Positions 25,036 to 35,126 of a DNA stretch of 64,000 nt are shown piece after piece; position 1 is the stretch's first letter; every line of letters starts with the position of its first letter. The notes beneath the pieces were generated by a model. That model was not told the DNA's origin. It saw only the letters and a program-made list of their open reading frames with translations, and made no database searches. The position numbers were made by a program, and so were the translations under genes. The stretch lies in the IMG/VR virus record IMGVR_UViG_3300031787_011232, positions 1 through 64,000 of that record, one strand, 5' to 3'. Origin of the DNA: a virus.

Positions 25036-25923
25036 TTGAGACCCAGACAAACCCCGAATACAAGTAAAAACTTAAGCTCTAGACAGAAGCAAGATCAACT
25101 TCTAAAAGAAAATAGTAAAATAGCAGGATTGAATAAAATTCCTGTGAATCTTTTTGAAGAAAATAGTAGCGGGGAAGGACTTTTCGGAACTGGAAAACTC
25201 AAGGAAAGACCAAAACTACCTATTCCTTTTACCGATAAGGTAAATTCACAAGGAAGACCCGTATTTAATGAAGTTCAAAATTTTTCTTATTTTTTCGTTA
25301 AATTTGACAGTCCTAATGGGGTTGGAATAGGAGCTTTAATTAAAAATTTCATAGTAGTTAATACATTAAACCCAATGACTACTGTGGATTTTTCCCAAAT
25401 GTCGGGATATCCAATATCTAATATTTCTTCTCTTACTTTATCTGATTACGAGACTGGATCTTTTACCCATCCGACTTACAGAAACAATTCGGGAAATTTT
25501 TTATCCGTAAGATATTCTGAAATATCTTTACTTAAGCAAAGAACCCCTGGAAGGCTTGACGATACCCCTATAGGGTATCCGGATTTTGATTCTACCCCAA
25601 ATACAATAATTTCTAGAAAAGGACCTTATCCTTCTGCTCCTTATACTAATTTTTCTACTGCAACGGGATCGACTTCTACAGTTACTATAGTTCCTGGAGG
25701 AACTGTAGAATTTAAAGACACTAGTCCTTATCTTCCCTTTAATGCAGGACCTACAGGATGGAATTGGGATTTCGGGGCAACTGCTTCCCCTACTGGAAGT
25801 ACGGCTCAAAATCCTATGGTCACTTACGGGGTTACTGGAATTTATAGCGTAACTTTAACTGCTTCCAATTCTACCGGATCTACGACATTTACGAGAACTA
25901 ATTTTATAAACGTAACTTTTTAA
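25036..25923 (+). CDS. Virion protein with C-terminal PKD domain
   Basis: The start is TTG 25036 after AAAAGAAAAGAA; an ATG at 25020 is out of frame and closes after 15 codons. The 295-residue protein ends in a PKD (Ig-like) domain, about residues 213-295: VEFKDTSP, GWNWDFGATASPTGS and YSVTLTASNSTGS. PKD domains mediate surface or polysaccharide contacts. The N-terminal 200 residues are unrecognised. It is followed directly by a gp15-like gene, so it may be a neck or head-tail joining protein carrying an exposed adhesion domain (inference). Confidence 0.7.
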   Translation: MRPRQTPNTSKNLSSRQKQDQLLKENSKIAGLNKIPVNLFEENSSGEGLFGTGKLKERPKLPIPFTDKVNSQGRPVFNEVQNFSYFFVKFDSPNGVGIGALIKNFIVVNTLNPMTTVDFSQMSGYPISNISSLTLSDYETGSFTHPTYRNNSGNFLSVRYSEISLLKQRTPGRLDDTPIGYPDFDSTPNTIISRKGPYPSAPYTNFSTATGSTSTVTIVPGGTVEFKDTSPYLPFNAGPTGWNWDFGATASPTGSTAQNPMVTYGVTGIYSVTLTASNSTGSTTFTRTNFINVTF

Positions 25924-25927
25924 TTTT

Positions 25928-26674
25928 ATGAGCGGATTTTTAGAAAAATATAACATGGATGATGTTTTTTTAAGAAATTTAATAGTTGCACTGTTAAATT
26001 CTCTTAATGACAGACTTAAGTATATCCAGGTTAACGATCAACAAGAAGTTTTGGAAGTTTATGTTCCTTTTTATTTTTCTCTAACCGGAGATGAGCCTTT
26101 TTTACAAGATAATTTTTTGGAATATGTAAATTGCAAAACGGACGAAATTCACGCAGAAGGAAATTACGATATAATACCTAGAGGAGTTGTTACTTTCGGG
26201 GGAGTTGATTTAGATACTGGGGGTCTTACGAATAAATTTACAAGAATGAATTATACCGTGGAAGATAAAACGGGACAGATGAAAACTTTTTCTTCCTACA
26301 CAAATTCTATCCCATTGAATGTTCCTTTCACGGTAGCTATGAAAACCGATACTCTTTTGGATGCTTTTAAGTTATTCCAGAGCGCTGTTACTATATTTTA
26401 CAAAACTTATACTTTTAGTTTTGAATATGAAGGGTTTAGAATTCCGGTTCAAGTCGGGTTTCCTGAACAATACGAGATAACAAAAAGTACAGAATTTACT
26501 TTTCAAAGCAACCCTCCTTTTATAGATTTTAATTTTTCTCTAGCTCTTGAAACTTATTTCCCTGAAAAAGATCTATCTACGGAAAGATTTAAAGGTAATA
26601 TTATGAGAAGCGGAATAAAGATGAATTTAAAAACGGGAGAAACTTCTTCAGATGACGGAAGAGAATTACTTTAA
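25928..26674 (+). CDS. Tail completion/sheath stabiliser, gp15-like
   Basis: The 248-residue protein has the layout of T4-type gp15 (about 270): an N-terminal helix, a beta-rich domain with RGVVTFGG, MNYTVEDKTG, and the segment IPLNVPFTVAMKTDTLLDAFKLF, which resembles the conserved region of the family in which the ring-forming domain precedes the counting helix. Position before the terminase and sheath genes fits T4 order (15-16-17-18). gp15 caps the tail tube and joins it to the head. The assignment rests on pattern and synteny, not an alignment. Confidence 0.5.
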   Translation: MSGFLEKYNMDDVFLRNLIVALLNSLNDRLKYIQVNDQQEVLEVYVPFYFSLTGDEPFLQDNFLEYVNCKTDEIHAEGNYDIIPRGVVTFGGVDLDTGGLTNKFTRMNYTVEDKTGQMKTFSSYTNSIPLNVPFTVAMKTDTLLDAFKLFQSAVTIFYKTYTFSFEYEGFRIPVQVGFPEQYEITKSTEFTFQSNPPFIDFNFSLALETYFPEKDLSTERFKGNIMRSGIKMNLKTGETSSDDGRELL

Positions 26675-26681
26675 TTCTTTA

Positions 26682-26689
26682 GATATATA
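26682..26689 (+). promoter_or_regulatory. Putative late promoter GATATATA
   Basis: The box ends 14 bases before the ATG of the collagen-like fibre gene. Confidence 0.6.
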
Positions 26690-26703
26690 AGAAAAAAAAT
26701 CAG

Positions 26704-29091
26704 ATGGCTTTTAGAGTACAGATAAGAAGAGATACCGCTTTAAATTGGACAACTAACGATCCTATTCTTTTAGATGGAGAATTTGGATACGAAACAGATA
26801 CCGGAAGGTATAAAATAGGAAATGGAATAGACACTTGGAGCGATCTAATTTACTCTTTAGTCGGTATAACAGGAGCAACAGGTTCTCAAGGACCAACAGG
26901 ATCTACAGGACCAACAGGTTCTCAAGGGCCAACAGGATCTACAGGACCAACAGGTTCTCAAGGCCCAACAGGATCTACAGGACCAACTGGAGCAGATTCT
27001 AATGTTCCTGGTCCTACTGGACCTACTGGACCCCAGGGATTTATAGGATTACAAGGTCCAACGGGTTCCCAAGGAATACAAGGCCCAACGGGGAATACGG
27101 GCCCTCAAGGATATGGATCCGGTAAATTGTATTATTTTAATACCTCAATTTCAGGATCTTTACCTATTCCATCAGGGACTTATTATCAAATTTCTCCCAA
27201 TCAATCCGGATCCGGTTTAACCTCCGCAAGCCAAACTATAGCTAGTGGTGCTACCGGGTATATTTCTAATTATATAACGGATTTAAATGATCCGGGTATA
27301 TCCGTTCTTCCGGGAGGAAGAATCTCGTTTTATCTACACCTAGATTCTTTTAATGGAGGAAATTTTGATATAAATACCGATATATTTATATGGGACGGAA
27401 TTACAGAAACATATTTTGGAAGTTCTGATGTAATTTCAGTATTTTTGCCGAATTCTTCTATCGGGAATCCTTTAATGGTAAATAGTGATCTAATAGCTCC
27501 TACTACTTCTCTTAATCTAAATGATAGATTTGTAGTAAAAATAGTTGCAAAAAATAATAATTTATCAACCGATACTGTATATTTTTACAGCGAAGGATCA
27601 CAAGAATATAGTTACGTAATTACCCCCATTTCTCCTTCCGGAGGGCCAATTGGGCCAACTGGACCGATAGGTCCAACTGGAAATATAGGACCAACTGGAC
27701 CGATAGGTCCAACTGGAAATATAGGACCAACTGGGGATATAGGACCAACTGGGGATATAGGACCAACTGGGGATATAGGACCAACTGGGGATATAGGACC
27801 AACGGGTCCTATAGGGTTAACCGGAGATATAGGATCAACCGGTCCAACCGGAAATACAGGTCCAATTGGTCCAGCCGGTCCAACCGGTCCAATTGGTGCG
27901 ACTGGTTTTGGCGGGGCTCAAGGAAGTTATGCTTATTTATATTCTGATACGACACAAATTAATGGGGGGACTTCTTCTTCAAATCTAGTAAATTACGATT
28001 CTATGTCTTCTTCTCCGGATATATCTTATATCGGAGGATCTATTATATTTGATACTTCTGGAATTTATAGTTTTCAAATTTCTGCACAAGCTCTTAAGGG
28101 ATCTTCAGGATCCCAAAGTATAAATTTCTGGTTATCCCAAAATTCTGTAGAAGTTCCTAATTCTAGACTAATACAAAGCATGTCTAGTACTACTTCTAAT
28201 GGAATATACAATAGGGAATATCTTGTAAACGTATCCTCGGGAGACATATTGGAGGTTTATTGGAGTTCTACGGATCCTTTAATGTCTTTAATATATAATC
28301 CTTCTACGGTATCTCCTTCCAGACCAGAACAACCTTCTTTTTCTTTAACTATACATCAAGTTCTCTATACCCAGCTTGGACCTACTGGACCTACTGGTCC
28401 CTCAGGAGGACCTATTGGCCCTACTGGCCCTACGGGAATAACAGGAATTCAAGGAGATTTAGGGCCTACTGGTCCTACGGGTAATATCGGGGATCCTGGT
28501 CCTACTGGTCCTACTGGTCCCCCAGGAGGACCTATTGGACCTACTGGACCTACTGGTCCTACGGGAATTCAAGGAGATTTAGGACCTACTGGTCCTACGG
28601 GTAATATCGGAGATCCTGGTCCTACTGGTCCTACTGGACCTTCAGTTGCATATTCTTCAGGAAATAAGATAATACAAAATTGGACTTTTTTCAACGGGAC
28701 TCAAAATACAACAGGAGCTACAACTTTTCAATCTCTTCAAAGATTTATAATGGATTTAGGAAATACGGCTAAATGGAATCCCACAAATTGTTCCCTTCCT
28801 GTCATAACAGTAAGTTTTTTAGGATGGATATCTTCCGCAGCAGGAGGAGCAGTTGCAGAATTTGAACTATATAATAACGATACTTCTACCTCTATTTCAG
28901 GTTCCCAGGTTACCACTTCTGCAGCATCCGAAGGATCCGCTGTAGTTGTTACCTCAGGCCCTCTAAACCAATCGGATTTTCCTAACCTTACAACTTCACA
29001 GGTACAAGTTAGATTCAGGAGAAATGGGGGAAGTGGAGGAACTGTAAATATAAAATCAATACTAATCCAAGCGGAATGGACAGTAAATTAA
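26704..29091 (+). CDS. Collagen-like tail fibre with Mtd-type N-terminal domain
   Basis: The 795-residue fibre begins with an Mtd_N-like domain (1-55: [29 protein letters not shown]), which attaches fibres to the tail. Three G-x-y collagen-like shafts, mostly GPT and GPI, lie at about 59-139, 313-402 and 559-647. They alternate with globular beta domains: about 140-310; about 405-555, with a C1q/TNF-like pattern; and a C-terminal domain 650-795. The protein should trimerise and act in host recognition. The shafts are built from near-identical DNA repeats, so length change by recombination is easy. Confidence 0.85.
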   Translation: MAFRVQIRRDTALNWTTNDPILLDGEFGYETDTGRYKIGNGIDTWSDLIYSLVGITGATGSQGPTGSTGPTGSQGPTGSTGPTGSQGPTGSTGPTGADSNVPGPTGPTGPQGFIGLQGPTGSQGIQGPTGNTGPQGYGSGKLYYFNTSISGSLPIPSGTYYQISPNQSGSGLTSASQTIASGATGYISNYITDLNDPGISVLPGGRISFYLHLDSFNGGNFDINTDIFIWDGITETYFGSSDVISVFLPNSSIGNPLMVNSDLIAPTTSLNLNDRFVVKIVAKNNNLSTDTVYFYSEGSQEYSYVITPISPSGGPIGPTGPIGPTGNIGPTGPIGPTGNIGPTGDIGPTGDIGPTGDIGPTGDIGPTGPIGLTGDIGSTGPTGNTGPIGPAGPTGPIGATGFGGAQGSYAYLYSDTTQINGGTSSSNLVNYDSMSSSPDISYIGGSIIFDTSGIYSFQISAQALKGSSGSQSINFWLSQNSVEVPNSRLIQSMSSTTSNGIYNREYLVNVSSGDILEVYWSSTDPLMSLIYNPSTVSPSRPEQPSFSLTIHQVLYTQLGPTGPTGPSGGPIGPTGPTGITGIQGDLGPTGPTGNIGDPGPTGPTGPPGGPIGPTGPTGPTGIQGDLGPTGPTGNIGDPGPTGPTGPSVAYSSGNKIIQNWTFFNGTQNTTGATTFQSLQRFIMDLGNTAKWNPTNCSLPVITVSFLGWISSAAGGAVAEFELYNNDTSTSISGSQVTTSAASEGSAVVVTSGPLNQSDFPNLTTSQVQVRFRRNGGSGGTVNIKSILIQAEWTVN
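26878..26985 (+). repeat. 36-bp tandem repeat, three copies, in collagen shaft 1
   Basis: Three in-frame 36-bp units (26878-26913, 26914-26949, 26950-26985) encode the repeated 12-residue unit [12 protein letters not shown]. Units differ by only one or two silent bases. Confidence 0.9.
27721..27792 (+). repeat. 18-bp tandem repeat, four copies, in collagen shaft 2
   Basis: Four identical 18-bp units encode I-G-P-T-G-D. They are preceded by two copies of a 36-bp relative (from 27661 and 27697). Confidence 0.9.
28381..28620 (+). repeat. 120-bp tandem repeat, two copies, in collagen shaft 3
   Basis: 28381-28500 and 28501-28620 are near-identical 120-bp blocks encoding 40 residues of G-x-y sequence each. 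Confidence 0.85.
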
Positions 29092-29103
29092 AAATAAAAA
29101 AAG

Positions 29104-29304
29104 ATGGAAATTAAATATTTTTCAACTTCCTATATAGGGGATATGGAAAGAATAAGAGAAAGAATTTTCTTTTATTTAGAAAGAAATAATTTTATAATTG
29201 AAGTTGATGATTGTGTAATTTTAACTTTCGAAGAAGAACTTACCAAAGAAGAATTTTTAAAAGTAGAAATTTCTATGTGTAGTATGGGGTATGTTAGATA
29301 TTAA
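29104..29304 (+). CDS. Small hypothetical protein
   Basis: The 66-residue protein (MEIKYFSTSYIGDME...) has an alternating helix/strand pattern and no known motif. It follows the fibre gene by 12 bases and is probably on the same late transcript. It could be a fibre-assembly helper by position, but nothing in the sequence shows that. Confidence 0.5.
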   Translation: MEIKYFSTSYIGDMERIRERIFFYLERNNFIIEVDDCVILTFEEELTKEEFLKVEISMCSMGYVRY

Positions 29305-29320
29305 AAAATATTTTTACGTC

Positions 29321-29348
29321 GAAACTATTTTAATTATTTTTGTATAAT
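29321..29348 (+). promoter_or_regulatory. Promoter GAAAC-N17-TATAAT
   Basis: GAAAC 29321-29325, a 17-base spacer and TATAAT 29343-29348, 12 bases before the small coiled-coil gene. It gives this gene an expression class different from its late neighbours. Confidence 0.58.
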
Positions 29349-29360
29349 AAATAAAAAAAT

Positions 29361-29633
29361 ATGTCAGAAGAAATTAAGATAAACGAAGAATTATTTTCAG
29401 AAATTGAAAAATTGAAAACCGAATTGACTGAAAACATTATTAAAATCGGTAGATTGAGAATTGAGATTTCTTTATACGAAAAAGATCTTCACCTAATGAA
29501 TTTACAGCTCGGAAATCTTTGCGATGAAGCAGAAAAAATTAGAACAAGAGAAATAGAGTTAAAAAAGAAATTAGATGAGCAATATGGACCTTGTGAATAT
29601 AATTTTGAAACCGGAACTATAAAAATATTATAA
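29361..29633 (+). CDS. Small coiled-coil hypothetical protein
   Basis: The 90-residue protein is a continuous coiled coil (ELFSEIEKLKTELTEN ... EAEKIRTREIELKKKLDEQ) ending in a short beta-like tail. It has an early-class promoter although it sits between late virion genes, which argues against a structural role. No family is recognised. Confidence 0.6.
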   Translation: MSEEIKINEELFSEIEKLKTELTENIIKIGRLRIEISLYEKDLHLMNLQLGNLCDEAEKIRTREIELKKKLDEQYGPCEYNFETGTIKIL

Positions 29634-29657
29634 CACAAATCGATTTTGTTCGCTTAG

Positions 29658-29665
29658 GATATATA
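29658..29665 (+). promoter_or_regulatory. Putative late promoter GATATATA
   Basis: The box ends 16 bases before the ATG of the 905-residue virion protein. Confidence 0.6.
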
Positions 29666-29681
29666 ATAATAAATAGCGGAC

Positions 29682-32399
29682 ATGAATTTTTATCCCCAGG
29701 ACAAATTTCCTAAAAAAGGAACCCCAGTATATAACGGAAACGGTGAACAATACAATTTATCGGATCCCAGATATGCTTATCAGGATGGGCTACAAAATAC
29801 AAAAAAATATAAAGAAAGTTCTACTGGAAATCTTTATTCCACGATAGATTCTGCTTTAGCAAGAGCTAAACAAATTGGATGCGAAGGGTATCATCAAGTA
29901 ACCCAAGACGGAATTTCTTATTATAAGCCATGTTCAACTTCTAATGAATATGATTTAAGAATAGAGCAATTGGATAGTTCTCTTAATTTCACTTATATTG
30001 GGAATTATAGAGTTCTTACCTGGGATACCCCATTCGAAAGAGCTACATCATATAACGGATGGATAATAAATACTTTAAATAGTAACAACGACGGAGTTGC
30101 TTTAGATTCAGAAGATATTTCTATAGAATTTAGATATTCTGTAGATGGAAAAACCTGGTCTTTGTGGGAAAACGTTGGTACCGCATTAAACGGATTAACT
30201 AATAATTTTTCAGAGGTTTATCAAATACCTTTAGATCCAAATAATAAATTCTATCCGGAATTCAGATTTACCTCTATTTTAAAAAATCCAGATGGAACTT
30301 TTATAGAAATCCCGGATTCTCCTATGGATTCTAATATAATAATAACTCAATTTGAGCTAGATATAACTTATGGGGATTCCATAGAAATTCCTATAGTTTA
30401 TCCTTCACCTATATGTTCTAATGAAATATCCAAAAGACCTATAATATTTTCCGATTGCAAATTTACTTTTAGACCTTATAATGTCAATAAAGCAGTTAAT
30501 CTATATAACGATCTTAGTTATATGGTTAATAATATTTTTGGTTTTGATGTGAATTATTATTCGGTCCAACCCCAAGCAAGGGGGAGAGATGTTTCCCTCA
30601 GGGAATATACTATATTTGATGTCGTAGATGAAAAATGTGTCAAAGTAATGGTTCCGGGAAATCAATTTCCTGATAATAAAATAAATTTTGACCCTTTTGG
30701 ATTACAGTTCGATGAACCTTTTGAAATACATATAGATAAAAGATATTTTGAGCAAAATTTTGGTAATGGATCCCAGCCAAGAAAAAGAGATATAATTTAT
30801 TTTCCTTTAACTAATAGAATATACGAAATAAATTCTATGTATCTTTTTAGGGATTTTATGTATTCCCCGGTTTATTTCAAAATAGAGCTTAAAAAATATC
30901 AGCCTAAGAGCAATACGTATTACCAGGATCCTGCTTACAAAGAAGAATTGGAAGGGATAGCTTTAACTACGGAATCTTTATTTGGACAAGAAATATCGGA
31001 AGAGGAAAAGAAGATAGCAAAACCCCAACAATATGGAACTATAAATTCTCTAAGCCAGGACTTAGTTAGATCTTATATTTATAAAGATCTTTCTATAGTT
31101 GGGTACGATCTAAATAATAATTGGACTATAGTTTTTAATCACTATTACGATTTATCTTCCGCATTTAACTACGTTCCTCAATTTACTACGGAAGCAGGAA
31201 GCTATAGAAATGCAATAAGATATAAGCAATTTCCTAAATTATCTTCCGGAGAAGAACTTGCTTATACTTGTTGGTTTTCTATGAAAAATATTTACAACCC
31301 CCAAAGTCTTTCTAAGAGCTCTTATCCGGTAAGAAATATTTCTTTAGTTAGCAGTACTCCTAGCATTCTTACTTTCTCTTCTTCCCCTGCTAAGCACGGT
31401 CTTTCTACGTGGACTTCCTATTCAAATAATCCCGAAGGATATGTTTCTGTATTAGGAGATCAGACACATACCGGAGGATATAAAGTCAGAAGCGTAATAG
31501 ACGATTATACTTTTACCGTGGAAAATAAGTCTACTAATTTTTCACAAGTTCCTATAACTTGGAAAATGCAAAAGGCTCAAAGTAGAAATTTGATAGATGG
31601 AATTTATACTTTAGATGGAAACTCATACGGATTAAGAATTGATATAATACACTCAGGGGTAACTGACGATAAAGGAATAAATTTTTTAAATAGCGGAAGT
31701 TTTTTAATAAAAATAAATGATGAAGAATATAATTCTACTCTTCAATTTACACCTACCTATTCGGAATGGTACGGAATTGTATTTAATCTTTCCAATAAAT
31801 ATAAACAAATATCAATAAATGGATGGGCTTTGTCTTATAATCCCGAAGACACATTAGAACAATCCTCCAATCTCTCTTTGGTCCATCAAGATCTCAGAAG
31901 CTTCGTGGATAATTTCATTTTTGAAGCACCGCCAAATCCCCAGCCTTCTTATCTTTCTAGTTCGGATTCATATTTTGAATTGGGAGCATCAGGAAGTTTA
32001 TCGATAGAAAAAGAATTGCCTTATATTCCTGGACAATCTATTAACATCTATAAATCAGCTAGCAATTACCAAATCTCTAATGTCGTATCTTATAATTCTG
32101 TAACAGGATCTTTATCTTTTGACGACCCGAGTACTATAATAGGAGGAACTGGATCTACTGGATTTAATTGGATAGTTAATTTAACAGAAGATCCTTTTTA
32201 CGGAACCGATAATAATACTTACAAGATATGGACAGGACCAATATACTTAAGTAATGTGAGATTATTTAAAAATATGATAGATATAGATGTACAGTCCACG
32301 GTATTAAACCAAAATATAGTTAGAGACGAACAAAATTCAATAATAATTGATAATTGTAAGCCTTTATTAGGATTGCCTAAATTTGCAAGAAATAGATAA
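29682..32399 (+). CDS. Large virion protein, possible neck (gp14-like) and LamG-like domains
   Basis: The 905-residue protein is beta-rich. Residues about 245-415 include FEIHIDKRYFEQNFG, RDIIYFPLTNRIYEI and FKIELKKYQPKS, a pattern resembling T4-type neck protein gp14. Residues about 525-780 (YTCWFSMKN, YGIVFNLSN, KIWTGPIYLSNVRLF) look like a LamG/concanavalin-type carbohydrate-binding fold. The gene lies just upstream of gp16/gp17, near where T4 encodes its neck proteins. T4 gp14 is only about 256 residues, so this would be a fusion of a neck module with a surface lectin. Both assignments are by pattern. Confidence 0.45.
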   Translation: MNFYPQDKFPKKGTPVYNGNGEQYNLSDPRYAYQDGLQNTKKYKESSTGNLYSTIDSALARAKQIGCEGYHQVTQDGISYYKPCSTSNEYDLRIEQLDSSLNFTYIGNYRVLTWDTPFERATSYNGWIINTLNSNNDGVALDSEDISIEFRYSVDGKTWSLWENVGTALNGLTNNFSEVYQIPLDPNNKFYPEFRFTSILKNPDGTFIEIPDSPMDSNIIITQFELDITYGDSIEIPIVYPSPICSNEISKRPIIFSDCKFTFRPYNVNKAVNLYNDLSYMVNNIFGFDVNYYSVQPQARGRDVSLREYTIFDVVDEKCVKVMVPGNQFPDNKINFDPFGLQFDEPFEIHIDKRYFEQNFGNGSQPRKRDIIYFPLTNRIYEINSMYLFRDFMYSPVYFKIELKKYQPKSNTYYQDPAYKEELEGIALTTESLFGQEISEEEKKIAKPQQYGTINSLSQDLVRSYIYKDLSIVGYDLNNNWTIVFNHYYDLSSAFNYVPQFTTEAGSYRNAIRYKQFPKLSSGEELAYTCWFSMKNIYNPQSLSKSSYPVRNISLVSSTPSILTFSSSPAKHGLSTWTSYSNNPEGYVSVLGDQTHTGGYKVRSVIDDYTFTVENKSTNFSQVPITWKMQKAQSRNLIDGIYTLDGNSYGLRIDIIHSGVTDDKGINFLNSGSFLIKINDEEYNSTLQFTPTYSEWYGIVFNLSNKYKQISINGWALSYNPEDTLEQSSNLSLVHQDLRSFVDNFIFEAPPNPQPSYLSSSDSYFELGASGSLSIEKELPYIPGQSINIYKSASNYQISNVVSYNSVTGSLSFDDPSTIIGGTGSTGFNWIVNLTEDPFYGTDNNTYKIWTGPIYLSNVRLFKNMIDIDVQSTVLNQNIVRDEQNSIIIDNCKPLLGLPKFARNR

Positions 32400-32402
32400 T
32401 TT

Positions 32403-33206
32403 ATGCCTAGAAGAAAACCGAAACCGGAAAAAGTCATAGAAGAAAAAATAAAAGAAAATCTAGATTCTATAATTATGGAGGAATCTTTAGATTCTGTTAT
32501 AGATGCTAATACCACAGATCTTCCAAGATTAAAATCTACGGATTTAATGGATTACAATGAAGAAAAATCTACGGCTTTCACCGAAGCAAAAACTCTATTG
32601 GATTCTTTAACTAATTTTTATGTAGATCCAGATAAAATGGGATCTGCTGATCATCTAGAACAAAAGAAAAAAATGGACGCAGTAAATCTTTCGGCCATGA
32701 TGTTCCAGCTAAAATCTGCTCAGCACGCCATAACCAAAATTCTTGAAGAAATAGAACTAGGGAATACGCATCCTCGTCTCTTTGAAGTTTTAGGACAGCT
32801 ACAATCCCAAATAATGCAAATGCCAAAGGATTATCAGACCTACATGGATAAAATGGAGCAGGGATATAAAAGACTAAGAAATGAAATAGATCAAAAAAAT
32901 CATAATAATGGTATATCTATGGAAAGATCACAAGAAGGAGATCTTTATATACCATCATCTTCTTCCAGTGAATCGGGAACTATAAAAAGTAGAGGAACTA
33001 AAAACATGATGGAGGGTTTAAGAGAATTATTGGGAGGAGAAATACAGGATGTTAAACCAGTAGAAATTGACGAAGAAAAAATAAAAGATTTAGATCCTAA
33101 TAGTGTAGTTAATGCTAGGTATAAAAAAATAATTGATGTAGATAGAATCTCTTCGGACGATCAGGAATCGGAAGACGAATACACATTGGATGACGATCTT
33201 TTCTAA
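32403..33206 (+). CDS. 16: Terminase small subunit (gp16-like)
   Basis: The 267-residue protein lies four bases after the previous stop and nine bases before gp17. Its centre (residues about 75-165: VNLSAMMFQLKSAQHAITKILEEI, HPRLFEVLGQLQSQIMQMPKDYQTYM) has the two-helix coiled-coil pattern of T4 gp16, with longer acidic tails (T4 gp16 has 164 residues). gp16 oligomers regulate the packaging ATPase and nuclease. The synteny is decisive. Confidence 0.8.
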   Translation: MPRRKPKPEKVIEEKIKENLDSIIMEESLDSVIDANTTDLPRLKSTDLMDYNEEKSTAFTEAKTLLDSLTNFYVDPDKMGSADHLEQKKKMDAVNLSAMMFQLKSAQHAITKILEEIELGNTHPRLFEVLGQLQSQIMQMPKDYQTYMDKMEQGYKRLRNEIDQKNHNNGISMERSQEGDLYIPSSSSSESGTIKSRGTKNMMEGLRELLGGEIQDVKPVEIDEEKIKDLDPNSVVNARYKKIIDVDRISSDDQESEDEYTLDDDLF

Positions 33207-33215
33207 TCCCTCTAT

Positions 33216-35057
33216 ATGGCAGAAAATAAACAATCGCAAGAAACCCAAGACGAAAGTAATTATTGGTCTTCTGAAAGAGTAAACGAGCTTTTAAGGAAAG
33301 CTGACGAAGAAGGTTTAGATTTTAAAAGCGTAGAAAATCCATTCCATGATAATAATCCAGAATTTAAAAGAGCAAATATTTTATTCGAATACACGAAAGA
33401 AGAACTAATTGAGATTAAAAAATGTGCTGAGGACGTAACCTATTTTTCTAAATATTGTCAGGTAATGACAGATAACGGTCTTAACTATATAAATCTCAGA
33501 GATTATCAAACTTCCGTTCTAAAAGAATATCAAAATCACAGATTTAATATATTTTTAGCCCCCCGACAAGTTGGTAAATCTATAACTTCTTCTATAATTT
33601 TGGTTTGGTACCTTCTTTTCAACCACGATAAAAATGCTATGATTCTTGCGAACGTAGGTGATACCGCGGAAGAGTTAATGGATAAAATAAAACACATAAT
33701 AAAAGGACTTCCATTCTTTCTAAAACCCGGAATGCAGGTTAACAATGTCATGTCCATGAGGTTTGACAATGGATGTAGAATACTTGCTAAAACCACAACT
33801 AAAACTTCAGGTATCGGTTTTACTATTCACTTCCTATACATGGACGAATTTGCCCACATTAATCCTAATTTTATCGAAGCATTTTTTAGATCTACTTATC
33901 CCACAGTTTCCTCTTCTAAAGTTTCCAGAATTATAATAACTTCTACACCTAACGGTATGAATAAATTCTACGAAATTTATCAGTTAGCTCTAGAAGGTAA
34001 AAATAGTTTTAACCCGATAAGAGTAGATTGGTGGCAAGTACCAGGAAGGGATGAAGTTTGGAGAGAAAAGGAGATAGCTAACTTAGGAAGTGAAGAACTT
34101 TTTAATCAGGAATATGGAAATCAGTTTTTAAGTTCTTCTACTCTTCTTCTAGGATCGAATGAACTGAAAAAAATAAAGAAAAATGAATGCGAATTTTCGT
34201 GGAAAGAAATAGAATGTATTCACGATACTGGGATTAATTACGAAAATCTTATATGGCATCCCAAATTTAATTTAGATGAATGCGATCATCCGGGAAAGAA
34301 ATTTGTTTTTTCTATAGATCTTAGCGAAGGAAATAGAGGAGACTATACGGTTCTAAATATATTTAAAGTTTCTCCTTTACCGAAACAGGTCATAGAAAAA
34401 ATAAATGATTTTGAAGACGAATCCGATTTTTTTAGCCTAATACAGGTAGGATTGTTTAGAGAAAACAGTATCAATCTAGAGGATTTCACCAAATTAGTAA
34501 CTACTTTAATTCTTAAAGTATTTTCCGAAGAAAGAGTTAAGATAGCTCTCGAAATGAATTATAAAGGGGACATGTTCTATGAAAAAATAATATCCAAAGA
34601 TGATTTTTACGATGAAATGTTTCTTTTCACAAAACATACCGAAAATGCCAGAATAGCTAAACCAGGAATAAAATATAACGAAAAAGTAAAAATGAAATAC
34701 TGCGAGCTCCTAAGATCTTTAGTTAGGAGAGATAGAATAATTATAACTGAAAAAAAATATACGGTTTTAGAACTTTTTACTTTTGGACTTAATTCTAGAG
34801 GAACTTATTCAGCCCAAAGCGGCCACGACGATGTTGCCATGACCTTAGTTAATTTATCGGGTCTTTTTGATGGATATGATTTTGGGCAGATGGTAGGGGA
34901 GCTTTTTGATGAATTAGAGGATAGCGAATATAAAAATATAATCATAAATAAAATAGAAGGGTTAAACTCAATTGATTTTGATCCGGAAAGTGGATCTAAA
35001 AATATTTATGTGACCAAAGAGGGTAAAAGTTATAAGGATTTTAGCGGTTTAATCTAA
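33216..35057 (+). CDS. 17: Terminase large subunit (gp17)
   Basis: The 613-residue packaging motor (T4 gp17 has 610) pumps DNA into the prohead and cuts concatemers. Walker A APRQVGKS is at 115-122, Walker B FLYMDEFAHI at 206-215, and motif III ITSTPNGMNKFY follows. The RNase H-like nuclease domain has FSIDLSEG (D368), ALEMNYKGD and the C-terminal GHDDVAM near 536. No intron or intein interrupts it. Confidence 0.97.
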   Translation: MAENKQSQETQDESNYWSSERVNELLRKADEEGLDFKSVENPFHDNNPEFKRANILFEYTKEELIEIKKCAEDVTYFSKYCQVMTDNGLNYINLRDYQTSVLKEYQNHRFNIFLAPRQVGKSITSSIILVWYLLFNHDKNAMILANVGDTAEELMDKIKHIIKGLPFFLKPGMQVNNVMSMRFDNGCRILAKTTTKTSGIGFTIHFLYMDEFAHINPNFIEAFFRSTYPTVSSSKVSRIIITSTPNGMNKFYEIYQLALEGKNSFNPIRVDWWQVPGRDEVWREKEIANLGSEELFNQEYGNQFLSSSTLLLGSNELKKIKKNECEFSWKEIECIHDTGINYENLIWHPKFNLDECDHPGKKFVFSIDLSEGNRGDYTVLNIFKVSPLPKQVIEKINDFEDESDFFSLIQVGLFRENSINLEDFTKLVTTLILKVFSEERVKIALEMNYKGDMFYEKIISKDDFYDEMFLFTKHTENARIAKPGIKYNEKVKMKYCELLRSLVRRDRIIITEKKYTVLELFTFGLNSRGTYSAQSGHDDVAMTLVNLSGLFDGYDFGQMVGELFDELEDSEYKNIIINKIEGLNSIDFDPESGSKNIYVTKEGKSYKDFSGLI

Positions 35058-35088
35058 TTTCAAGGTATTTCCGAGGAAATTGAAATTA
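35055..35088. other. Long hairpin between gp17 and the sheath promoter
   Basis: TAATTTCAA (35055-35063) pairs with TTGAAATTA (35080-35088), and the inner TTTCC pairs with GGAAA across a two-base loop. There is no T-run, so it is not a classical terminator. It overlaps the gp17 stop codon and precedes the late box by five bases. Confidence 0.5.
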
Positions 35089-35093
35089 AATAC

Positions 35094-35101
35094 GATATAT
35101 A
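35094..35101 (+). promoter_or_regulatory. Putative late promoter GATATATA
   Basis: The box ends 25 bases before the tail sheath start. Confidence 0.62.
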
Positions 35102-35126
35102 CACTGACTAAAAATATATTTTTATA

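Noticed and set aside
27620-27802. Minus-strand repetitive ORF
   Set aside because: It is the antisense of the 18-bp and 36-bp collagen repeats; the repeat pattern alone explains it.
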